From Siniperca chuatsi (Eukaryota; Chordata; Actinopteri; Centrarchiformes; Sinipercidae): a DNA stretch of 64,000 bases. Of the stretch, positions 46,201 through 64,000 are shown in pieces. The number at the start of each line of letters is the position of its first letter. Within the stretch, counting starts at the first letter, position 1. The DNA lies in the NCBI RefSeq assembly GCF_020085105.1, contig NC_058045.1, positions 8,632,333-8,696,332 of the forward strand, in the 5' to 3' direction. Position numbers and translations under genes: made by a program. The notes below the pieces were generated by a model. It saw only the letters and a program-made list of their open reading frames with translations, was not told the DNA's origin and made no database searches.

Positions 46201-48603
46201 TCAGACACTTTGTCTATGTAAATGTGAATTATTAAAGCAAAGTGGGATATTCATCAGAGATAGTTTGCATCCTACTCAAGCTACTGTGCAGTTGGATATG
46301 TAATTGGTTAACCTCATGGCTTTTTCTCAGTTGAAAGTAGGGGCTGTCATGTGCTGTTTGTTCAAATCTTACAGTACACTGACGCATTCTTTTACATTTT
46401 GTTCACCATCATACATCAGGTTCTGACCTTTGCACTATTATCATTATTATTATTATGTTAAATTCCATTTCCAAGTCATGTTTTAGACACAATGCCTTTT
46501 ATGTCTGTTGGAAACTTTTGGAAAGCAGTTTCTCTTTGCTATTTGCATCATTAATTTCAACAATTAAATGTGATGATTACTAAAACTAACATACTCACTA
46601 CCATTTTTTCCCACAGTGATTGTGAAGAAATAAGAAAACAATAACCCAAAGATGTGCATTATAGGTAGAGAATGTCATGTCTGAATATAATCACATTGTG
46701 CTACTAATACAGTTATTTTCCGCCATTAAAGTGAATGTACACAGAATTTTAGGGCCAATGTGGGGCAAAATTGAGTAGGAGTAACAGATTATTAGGTGAT
46801 GGGAAATTCCAAATGACAAATCTGATATGTCAAAGAGTAAAATCTATTAAATAACACATACTGCCGCCATCACTGTCATCTTGGTCATTACTGAAAATGT
46901 AACTTTCACCAGGTTATCAACTGCATATCCATTTCATTAAAGACAGAACAATCTTTTCTACTGGCATCAAACAGCTACAGTAGTTGGCTTCAGATAATTG
47001 TTTCAGCTCTCATAGCCACACCACTGTTTTGTGGTCAGGTCACCTGACATGCGAGTAACAGATGTGAGTTATCAGACTGGACTTTCACTTGCAGAAGAAC
47101 TACATCCAACTGAAGCACATATGAGAGTGAATGTCTCCCTGAGGTGCCAGGAGAAGAATTAGGACAGATTCACTGTTTATCTGCAAAAACATTATAATAG
47201 TCAGAGCAGAAAAGTGGGGGGGCGTGGGGGTTGTGACATAGACTTCAACCTTCTAAGCCTTTTATGAACATATTCTAAGCTAGCTTACTATCCCTGCATG
47301 TTTGTAACGTATTGTCCTCACAGGTGATACAGATGTTTACTTTGAATTTCAACAGTTAAGGTTTTCCTGAGGGTTAAAGTTGAGCATCATTTGCAGGTTT
47401 TTATATTATGAGGACCAGTAAGTATAGAGTATAATACAGCACACTGCGTTCAAATACATAGTCATAGAGTCAAAAATGCATAGAAAAGACAAAGGTTGGT
47501 TAGTCTATCTATGGATGTTTTCAAAGAACTTTGTAGGATTATACATTTTATTTATTTTGGGTATTTTGTGGATGTTTTCTGGTTCTTTATGATTTATGAA
47601 TGCATGGTTACCTATTTTGTTGGTTTCCCCCCTTATTATTATTCTTCTTATATTTTCCTGACACTTTGGTAGTGTTAGTGTTCTGTGTACTGGTATTCCC
47701 TTTTTGGTCTTGTATTCAGCACAGATTCATTTCCAACAACCCACTGTTGCTTTGTCAGAGCAGGCCACTGGACTACAACATTTGGGACAGTGAACCCTTT
47801 AATGACCACTATATTTATCATCTGTCATCTGCTGAATTTATCTATGTCCTCTGCAGAGGGATTGTGCATTTAAGCGCACTAATTTAAACACGCAGAGACA
47901 CACCCACGCACACACATATAGAGTGTGAGGACCCTCAGGTCTGCTTCCTTAAACTAATATGGCTACACATAATAAAGTACTTAATTTGGCAACAAAAATG
48001 TATAATTATTTGATTTTGTATGCTAAAGCCTATGGGTAAGTGATTCATTTTGGCAGAAGTTGAAAGGAAGAAAGATACGCCAATGTTTCTCATTTGATTG
48101 ACTCCCTTTATAATCCATATATAGAAAAAAAAAAACATTATGGCCCATGTGAGACCTCCAAAACTCTTGCTAAAATCGAAACACAAGTACAGGTAACTGT
48201 GATGTCTATATATCATTGCATTCAGAAAATAATTATGTATAAATTGGCAGCAAATTTCTGCAGTCCTGTGTTACCACATTGGGTTGAGGTCTGTGCAACC
48301 AGTCTTCCTCTTCTCTTGACAGTAGCAAAAGAGTCTGTATCCCAAAGTACACAAATAATCCTATATTGCAATATGGAAAGCTCCTTTAAATGTTTGGTGA
48401 AACCAGATATTCAGATAAAATGTGTAAAGCACAAATTTTCCCACCCTGTTTTTTTCTGTATAGGCACGCATTTCCCAAACATCTACAGTGTTGTGTCTAA
48501 GTGATGTGCTGGCAAAAACAGGAGTCAGTTGATAGGATAAGAAAACAAGAAATACTTCTTCACGTCCTTGCCCTTACTGACGCCATATTTCACATGGGCT
48601 GTT

Positions 48604-55926
<7,323 letters not shown>

Positions 55927-57854
55927 CTGTAGACAAGAGGGGTTTAACAGGTTAGAGATAAAGTGCATAAAAGGGAAATGTTTCATTTAACTCCATAGCG
56001 GATGACATTCCCTGTTGTAGTGCTGTGATATTTACAGCTGGTGCTGTGCTGCATCTGCGACTACTGCATATGTATTTTAGAATCAATCAATTTCAGTGAT
56101 TTTGAAAGAAGAACATGTTCAACATCAATGCTAGAGACTACACACTGAAAGACTGTTAGATGTAAAAAGACAACATGTTATCAGGGTTAATTTCATTCCC
56201 TGCTCAGACATTTCTATCCAACTGTGTATTAAATCTTCTGCTAATCAAATGCAAGAATATGTTTTGTAGTTTTCCTGGGATAAGAGGACATTTTAATTAC
56301 TTGTGAGAACATTTCGTGTTTATCATAATGTTGAGAATTCTACGTAGTTGGTTTTTGTTTGGCAAAACAGATTGTTAAAAACTAGTCCAGAACCCAAAAT
56401 CAACAGAAAATGTTCAAATAAAAAACACTGGGAGACAAATGCAGAATAGTACATGTGCGTTTGTTTGTACAAAGCAAAATGTCTGTAGCTGTGCCAAAGA
56501 AATGGGAATAATGCCATTCACTACATCTGTCTTTGATGTCTAACCAGTCGGCAGAAGTTGTCAAGAAAAGAACTTAATGGGACTCCTACTGTGCTGTCCC
56601 CACATGAAACAGACGTCGTACAGATGCTTCAAGAGAAATACTCATTAATGAACTTAATGGATGCACACATTAACACAATGCAATGAGAATAAACAACAAA
56701 ACCAATTTCAAACAGTTGCTGGTAGTGGCGTTGTTATAAATGACTCATTAGAAATTGAGCCCACCCTCTTTGAGCTTTATGACAAATCAGCGTCAGCCAC
56801 AGAAACAGCTTACTGCTAACCACAATCTTAGAGACAGATGGAAATATTCACATTTATTGACTGGTTTATAAATCAAACAGCAAATATTATCTTTTACGGA
56901 AAGAGCCTTGAGCCAGCCAGTACTGGTTAGTTAGCTGTGTGACACCATGGGGAGCCTCCTGAGCTGCTCTCAACAGCTTTTCCATGTTTCTCCACTGAGG
57001 CCTCTGTCAGGCTGTAGGTGGTTCCAATTAAAATACCTCTCCTTAAATGTTGTAAAACCTGCCTTCTCAGGGCAGGAAATGCCTGCCGTTAGAGCATGGT
57101 GTCACAGGGAGCACAAAGGCCTGTAGTGTGTCTATCTCCTTCTGATAAATTGTTTCTTGAACACTTTTGAGCTGTACCCACCCTGCCTAATGGTCCTGAG
57201 GCTCCAACAAAGGGAGTTCTGTTGTGTTTGCATGGCCAGGTTGGACCACTGTGTGTAATGCCTAGCAGGTGTGGAATATAAAATAGTTTGATAGTTTGGA
57301 GGGCGAACAGTTAGTACATTATTGTCAGGGGGGTCTGGGCAGGCAGCAGTGCTTGGCTTAAAAGGTTTACTTTTAATGAAAGTTGAAGAACTGGCAGACA
57401 CTCTTCCTATTCTGCTAATGCAGCAGAATAGCCTCAGCTACTGACATTGAGCCTTAAGCACAGAATGTAAATAAGAAGGCCGGCCATTTTCACTTGAGGA
57501 ATCTGTCAGTCACATATCAAGTGACTCTGCTTTTATCACAGAAAACTTCTTAAGTGTAGTTACAGTAGTTAGCACTGTAGTTACAGTAATTTAACTGTCA
57601 CAGTGAGATATACAAAGACAAAATACACATTCCTGCATGTTTTTGTTTCAACCCTGTCTCCTAGAAATTTAAGTTTACATACTAATAATTTGTTTTGGCT
57701 AACACCTTTGGGAAGGTTCTAACTGCTGCCTGCAAATATGTTTGTTCAGTCAACACCCTGCATCCCGTGGTATGGTTACATGTAGATTTAGGCATTTTTC
57801 TCTAATCTTAACAAAGTGCTGTTAGTGCCTAAACACAACCATAAAAAAAAATTA

Positions 57855-58175
57855 ACTAGTATTTTCAGTATCAATTAATCTGCTAATTATTTTTTTCAAT
57901 TGATTGATTAGTTGTTTGGTCTATAAAGTGATAGAAAATGGTGAAAAAAATGCAATCCCAAAGTCTAAAATTACTTTTTTAATTTGTTTGTTTTGTGCAA
58001 CCAACGGAGCCAAAAATCTTACACTTACTTTCATTGAAGACTAAAAAAAAACAGCAAATATTCATATTTGAGAGGCAACAAAAAAACAATAATTGATTGC
58101 TCAATTATCGAAATATTTGCAGATGTGTTTTCTGTTGATCGACTAACTGATTAATCAACTAATCTTTTCAGCTCA
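57855..58175 (+). repeat. MITE copy 3 of the CGATTAAT-rich family
   Basis: Contains 'gattagttgtttggtctata', 'gatagaaaatggtgaaaaaa' and ends with 'tgttgatcgactaactgatt'. It is the clearest of the three copies in the window and shares the same order of blocks with those at 1258 and 34020. Confidence 0.65.
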
Positions 58176-58689
58176 AGATAAGTTCTGTATAATCCTTTTG
58201 TGACTTTGCAGATACTTTTACTAAGTAAAAGAAACGTTTCCTCATTAAGACGATATAAAACGTATTTCGGGCGGCATTAACATTTTTTCAAAACATATTT
58301 GCTGTTAGCAAATTTTGTTGCAAATGAATAGTACATAAACATAATATGTAGGAGAAAGGGTCGTTTTGTGTGCTTTTTTAGAAGACCAATCATACAAAGG
58401 TCAAAGTTCAAAACTGGTTTCTTGCTTTACACATAATTTTTTTACAAATTTTAATACAGCCAAAGAGAATTGTCAGCAGTCAATTGAGAGTCTTTCTCTA
58501 GTAGAAAATTACTCCTGTTCTCAGTCCCTCTTACAAAAGCACCTTGGCATTTTCCAGTATAAACCTTAATGAAGTAAATTATCCTGCAATAGGAAATACT
58601 GTATAAATTGCAACATTGTCTGCTTTTTCTTTTTCCTCCTCCCATGCTGCTTATCTTAATGTTTCGAGCCATGCAGTAAGCTGACTGGC

Positions 58690-58975
58690 CTCTGCCCGCT
58701 CCCCTCTCCGGTGCAGTTTACTCCCAGATTTTATACTCAACCACTCACAGCAGGTTGACAGATTACATTTGGTTTAGAGCCCAAACGGACAGTGTCCAAG
58801 CCACGATAAACACAGCAGCCATTATTTCTGCTTCCAGTAATCTACCTACTCTCGAGCCAGATGACGTGAAGAAGATAACAGCACAGTGGCCGGGGCTAAG
58901 GGAAATGGAAGGTATTCAATCGCCCTCTTTTTTACCGGGTCTGTCTGATAAAAAGCCGATATTGTCACTTTGAAG
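58690..58975. other. Candidate conserved noncoding element (or cryptic exon)
   Basis: A GC-richer island in an AT-rich intron. A 72-codon + frame (58755-58973; contains NLPTLEPDDVKKITAQWPGL) is open, but has no family match I know and no clear splice sites. The minus strand also has an open stretch. The sequence looks less degenerate than its surroundings, which suggests constraint. Confidence 0.3.
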
Positions 58976-59534
58976 TCGGTGTTATTCCTTCTTAACACTG
59001 TACGTCACTGAAAGCTGACATGATGGAAAAAGGAGGGAGAAAAAAAAGAAGCCTAATGTCCTAATTAAGATTGTACAGATTTGATGATGGAGCAGAGAGA
59101 AGGCAATTGAAGCCATGTGTTCATTTTCTCCCAACCTCCCCTCCATGTGTTCGCTCTCTCCTTTCCTCTTCCCCAACCAGTTCTGTCTCTCACTTTTATG
59201 AGAGGACTCATTACATATTAGGAATGGTCATTGCTGTTTTGTTTGGTCTGTAAATAAATTCATATGTTACTGTGTCTTGGCCAGGTCTCAGAAGAGATAA
59301 CATTGACAAATGCAGGTTACATTACATAAATTACAAAAACACTCCCGTCTACTCCCCAAAACTTGTGATTGTTGTGTTAAATCCCACTTGAGAGATTATG
59401 TGTTGGCAGTTTGCCAATTGTTAAGAGACCATCACAGGTTTGATCCCAACAACAGCAAGTAGTTGTCAGTAGGCATGGACTCTGTTTAAGTGTCTTTTAG
59501 TTTGACACTGAAGCCTTACCAGCTCTCCCTTTCA

Positions 59535-59569
59535 TTTTAGGCATCTGAATAAGAGCCAGATGCCTAAAA
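59535..59569. other. Perfect 13-bp inverted repeat
   Basis: TTTTAGGCATCTG (59535-59547) pairs exactly with CAGATGCCTAAAA (59557-59569) across a 9-base loop. Arms are too short for a typical microRNA precursor. Confidence 0.9.
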
Positions 59570-59704
59570 CTAAATCTAAATGAAGTGTTACTCAGAAGAG
59601 AGCCCTCTCAGCTGCAGTAAACTAAACCCAGAGACTCTCTGTACTCTCCAATTGTGTCTGTATAACCCCTGCCAGAAGAAGCAGCTGTGACAGTGTGTCT
59701 AAGC

Positions 59705-59728
59705 GTGTGTGTATGTGTGTGTGTGTGT
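59705..59728. repeat. (GT)n microsatellite
   Basis: GT dinucleotide run with one interruption (GTAT) in the pde3a intron. Confidence 0.9.
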
Positions 59729-61379
59729 TAATTGTGGGGTTCTGGTGACTGGGGAGAGGCCCAGGTGTTTGTTTATACTCACACCACCATAAGTGGCCAT
59801 AGCTGGGGCCTGCTGCTGGGCTGGGCTGAGCTTTAAGACCAGGCGACAGGGCTTTGTGTACATAAGCTGCTCAGTGTGCTTACATTTACAGAACTTGTTC
59901 AAGTATCACACTGTCATTGTGCAAACAGACCCAAACAAGCCACTGACAGACGCAGCCCACACAGTTCTTTAGAGGGATCGAGACACAAAACAAAACAGTG
60001 CGCAGAATTTTTTCAAACTCAGTGCAGTAAACAATATAATTTAGAACTGAAGGTTGGATATACTGTAGTCATCACTTGTATACTTTTGTATCTGTTTTCT
60101 AGTTTATTACTTCAATTTTCCATCATGGATAGAGTGTAATATAGACTATATTACAGTTTTAAAAAAGAGGCGTAAAACGATTTATTAAAGGCAGTGGAAA
60201 GAAGAGAGGTGGGTGAATGTACTTAGTGTTTTAGTACTATTTGTATAATGACTAATACCTACTATGCTTAAATCCGCATGCCACAACTTTCACTTTCACC
60301 CAAGTCTGTACTGTAGCAGATGCACTGCAGTATTTGTTTTGTTATCATGTTTTTGGGCAGGCCAGGACCACTATGGAGATAAATGATATTAACTTGTACT
60401 GTTTTTATCCCGTGTCATGCTCCAATCTTATGCATAACATCTTGTTTGTGTAATATGCTATTTATACGCTATTTATATCTATATTACGTTTGTTTTATTT
60501 TTCATTTTTGTCTCTGCATGTCCACGTCCCATGTTGGATTAAATTTGTATTGATTTCTTCTTTTTTGTTGTGTAAACATTTGGACAAGTGTGTTATGTAA
60601 TGATTGTTTATGACAGAAAAAAAAACCAGACCAAACCATACCATTAGTTTTTTTGATCAACTAGCAGATACACAATGTAACAGTTATGTTGTCCACAGAT
60701 ACATTATGAGTATTGAAGACTTCTCCCTGACCAAGGCATACATAAAAGTTTGTAAGCCTGTGATGAAATCACACATATTTTCTTTACACATTGTATCTTT
60801 ATATTTAATTGTTCAGTAGCAGATTTTAATAAATAATTAAAAACACAATTTTTTTTAAGAATTTGCCCTACAAGTGATTAGGTGGGTGAGACTTTATTTA
60901 AGTGCTAAAGTATATCATTAGTATGAGTTTGTATTAGTCACAAAGAGCTCTTTCAAAAGCATTTCTACGCTTCAAAGAATACAATCTGGGATACAGAGAC
61001 ACGTAACTGGAAAGCTGAGAGTGCTAAATGATCTCACCTGAACCCTCAGAATCTCCAAGTAATGTGCTTTCTTAGTGGTCAGCAAAGAATGTACTCAATG
61101 CACACAATGATATGTGCAAAACTTGCAGGGAAAATCACACACACAAACACACACACTCATTGTTTTCACATTTTGCAATGCAAGACTGAGAAGTTCACCC
61201 CTAAAAGCAGGCTAAAAGGACACAAACACAGAATTCTGTTCAGCCCAGATGATATATACACATACGGACAGAGGCCAAACGTAGCCTTAAACTCAAACAA
61301 AGTACTTGATCAAACACCTGAACAATACATGTGATAGTTAAACATCTCATTCCAAAACCATGAGCATTAATCTGCTATC

Positions 61380-61760
61380 TGCTTTTCTCTCATTTAGCCA
61401 CAAGAGCATTAGTGAGGTTGGGCACTGTGTAGGGAGACAAATCGGCATTCAAATTCATCCAAATAGTGTTTGATTAGGTTAAGGTGCTCAGGGAAACCCA
61501 GAACACCTCTCCAAAAACAATTTCTTTATGGGCCTTATTTGTGCACGGGGGCACTGTCATGCTGAAACAGGAAATGGCCTTCCACAAACTGTTGCCACAA
61601 AGTTGGAAGCAAACTATTGTCCAAAATATCACTGTATGTTGTAAAAGTAGGATTTCCTGTGAATGGAACAAAGAGGACAAAGCATAAAAAAAACCCAGAC
61701 CAAAAGTACACAAAAGTGAGGGGACACAGGTTTCCACATACTATTGGCCTCATAGTGTAT
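61380..61760 (-). pseudogene. Tc1/mariner-like transposase fossil
   Basis: On the minus strand a frame reads YSDILDNSLLPTLWQQFVEG then HFLFQHDSAPVHK, the central DDE-transposase block around the second catalytic Asp of a fish Tc1-like family. After a frame slip, weaker matches follow (HLNLIKHYLDEFECR, then PNLTNALVA before stops). Upstream, 'acactatgaggccaatagta' resembles the terminal inverted repeat of the same family (CACTATATGGCCAAAAGTA). 5'-deleted, frameshifted and with internal stops, so it is dead. Confidence 0.75.
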
Positions 61761-63729
61761 TTATGGTAGCAGTATTTTGTATATCAAAACAGAGGTCCAA
61801 TTTCTGCATATCCCATTCAGATATTTAAATACACTGTGCAGTTGCTGAAGTTGCCTTTGCTCATGTGTCACATGATCTGTCCTGATGGATGCAGCAGCAC
61901 ACTGATCTGCCCTTTTAAAGAAATGTTTAGAAAGAAGCCCTTCTACTGTATGTGCCAATAAGTTAAAAAAACATATAAATATTACTGCACCTAATAATTG
62001 AAGTTAAAACCACATGAGTATCAGATAATGACCATAAACTTAGCAAATACTGTACAGGGTAGGTGTGTCTAGCAACCATGAGCTGCAGGCATTGTCTGGC
62101 TGGCTAGTTAGCATGTTTTCTCCAGACAGCTTAGCTTAAACAGCTACCTTGGAAGACAGGAGCCACATTTACGGGAACAGGTCAGTTTTACAGTACAGCC
62201 ATAACCAATTAACAGCTTCATGAAACAACTCTCCCCACAACAAAAAATACTTAACAATACACAGCTAAAGTTAGGCTGGCTTCTTTCTCTGGCAACAAAA
62301 TGGATGAATTAACTTGAGACAGACATCATTTCAAGTAAGATGTGCATGAGTATATATATCAGCTATACCAACTATACTCAGTACAACCCTTTGTACACCT
62401 GATTGGACAAACTTGTCACTTACTGCCCCGTGATTGGCCTTTGCTTCTAATTTCCAAACTGAAAAAAAAAACATTTCTTCTGGAAACATCAAATTTCTCC
62501 AAAACTATCCACCCAAAATGGGTTTATAAATTAATCATAGGTGGGAAATAGGCCATGCAGTTGCAGATTCATGCCTCATTTTACATGTACAACACTTAGT
62601 TTTAACAATTGTTAACAAGTTTCAGGGGGTTTGCAAAATCAGTGAGTTAGTTTTTATCAAAAAGTCCACTGACTGGTCCAGTAAGTACGTGAGCAAGCTA
62701 ATTCAAAACACAAGTTCCAGACATAATGCTTGTAGTGAAAACTAAGCTCATGAGATGTTTTCTGTCTGACAGAATTGACAGGTTGTACCTTTGTATTTTG
62801 GAAACAAATCTTCTTGTATTAGAATAAAAGATGTGGTAATACTAGCCTTAAATATAGACAGGGAGAAACAAGAGCCATCTATTGTTGTTCTGTATGTCTG
62901 CACATACACTTCCAAACAAATGCAACTGAACAACACAACGGTTGTCATCAGTTGAAACTGTAGTGTTTGAATCCATGCAGGCTGTTTTCAGCGTGTCTTT
63001 GAGTCAGACATGGCTTTCTGAAGTTCTTCTACACATTAATAATTAAGCTCCAGCTTCAGTTTAGAGATCAGACAAACGCTCTTATGCAACAGTTGAAAAT
63101 GAAACTGACTTTGACCAACAGCACACATACATATATATATACAAATCTACACTATGTTCTAACTGTCCCCCTAGTTTGGCACACCATGAGTATCTGTGAC
63201 AGTGCTTTGCAGCACAGAAGCATCTGTATTTGCAGACACGCTGGCCTCCATCAGAAGACTTCCGTGCCTGTGACACAAACTCAACAAGGGAGAGAGTGAA
63301 TAAGGTAGATGAAACACAAAGAGAATCTTTCTTGTTAAGGCATAGTTAATATTTTAGGGACAGGGAGCACATGCTGTCTAGTGCTGCTTGTGCATCCACA
63401 TCATAAAAAACATTGTATGCACGATAACTCATATTCAAGTACACAACACAAACATTATTTCCCCTGAGCTGCTCTAAGATAATCCAAACATAACATCACA
63501 GTAATCAGAAAGTAATTGTAAGGAATACAATCTCTGCAGTGATCGCAGTAAATTATGCTGAAACATTTCACTTAGTAATCATGACTACCCTAATAAATTA
63601 AGACCCTGTGTTTATTCTACATTTTATGCATCGATGTGATTTACGAGGAAAACAAAAAACAGCAGAAACAAACGGCTGTATTATGTTTGTTGTGTTTTCA
63701 ACAATATGGGACTGTCGTGTCATTTCAGT

Positions 63730-64000
63730 TACACTTTATTTGGACAGTCCATCTACAGATAGTATTTGTAACATTTCAACAGCTTATTAGTTGAGATTCA
63801 ACAATTCAACTGTTTCACAAATAAAACCGTTTTCTAGGTTTGGTTAGGTTTAGGCACAAAAAACATCTTGGTTAGGGTATGTTCATGAATTGTCGCATAT
63901 ACTCTATTGATAATCTGTTAAACATCTATAGACAAAGCGAAACGTTGAAATGTTACAAATACTCTATAAACTATCTGTAGGCGGACTATCCAAATAAAGT
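63730..64000. mobile_element. MITE with ACTTTATTTGGA...TCCAAATAAAGT ends, at the window edge
   Basis: 'actttatttggacagtccat' (from 63733) is mirrored by '...ggactatccaaataaagt' at 63983-64000. The inverted similarity extends inward ('ctacagatagt', 'atttgtaacatttcaac'). A common fish MITE. The right end coincides with the end of the window, so the outer bases cannot be seen. Confidence 0.7.

Larger units (their letters stand above)
39961..48603. other. Intergenic between pde3a 3' end and slco1c1 promoter
   Basis: No coding gene was recognised. Contains the long-TIR element at 41640-42242, the hAT-type MITE at 42914-43254 and much AT-rich unique-looking DNA. The GC-richer block at about 44940-45240 may be conserved noncoding DNA. 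Pde3a 3' UTR should occupy the last part, but no clear minus-strand AATAAA is close to the stop (the nearest noticed is around 47550). ORFs at 42-48 kb outside the elements carry no motifs. Confidence 0.4.
55927..64000 (-). other. Upstream pde3a intron (open at the window end)
   Basis: No earlier pde3a exon was recognised on the minus strand, although several should precede the CGRPY exon; PDE3A has very long 5' introns in other vertebrates. Contents: MITE copy 3, a candidate conserved element at 58690-58975, a short hairpin at 59535-59569, a GT microsatellite, a Tc1-like fossil at 61380-61760 and a MITE at the edge. The rest is AT-rich without features that I can support. Confidence 0.45.

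Noticed and set aside
55927..64000. Earlier pde3a exons
   Set aside because: None of the expected N-terminal PDE3A segments (Ser-rich regulatory or hydrophobic region) could be recognised on the minus strand, so none is claimed.

Overview
This window is nuclear DNA from a ray-finned (teleost, probably percomorph-like) fish. The evidence is spliced vertebrate genes with GT-AG introns, many only 100-1300 bp long, long CA microsatellites, and many short degenerate DNA-transposon (MITE) and LINE tails of kinds typical of fish genomes. There is no sign of bacterial, viral or organellar content. Family assignments come from recalled protein features and repeat ends, not from a database search.

Layout. 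(1) 1-6.3 kb: upstream region and probable 5' UTR/intron of gpr22, with two MITE remnants and AT-rich candidate conserved noncoding DNA. (2) 6.3-7.6 kb (+): gpr22, an orphan class A GPCR with its whole coding region in one exon. (3) 7.6-19.7 kb: no recognisable gene; holds a decayed hAT element, several MITEs and a LINE 3' end. (4) 19.7-21.7 kb (+): bcap29, seven coding exons, ER membrane chaperone/sorting protein with a C-terminal KKxx signal. (5) 23.9-37.1 kb (-): slco1c1-like organic anion / thyroid hormone transporter, 14 coding exons, 692 codons, with a probable noncoding first exon near 39.7 kb. It converges tail to tail on bcap29. (6) 40-48.6 kb: intergenic, with two clear TIR elements. 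(7) 48.6-55.9 kb (-): the last ten exons of pde3a, including the complete catalytic domain. The 5' exons (membrane-associated N-terminus) are not found and probably lie beyond position 64000. (8) 55.9-64 kb: pde3a intron with a GC-richer candidate conserved element, a Tc1-like fossil and a MITE that ends at the window edge.

The genes do not form a functional operon-like unit. The interest is in synteny: gpr22 and bcap29 are on human 7q22, while SLCO1C1 and PDE3A are on human 12p12, and here the two pairs sit side by side. No exons of cog5 or dus4l, which surround or separate GPR22 and BCAP29 in mammals, were recognised. I found no convincing previously undescribed system. The best leads are splice-site-adjacent microsatellites, a nuclear-receptor half-site cluster in slco1c1 intron 1, a 600-bp long-TIR transposon, a perfect 23-bp hairpin, and candidate conserved noncoding elements.
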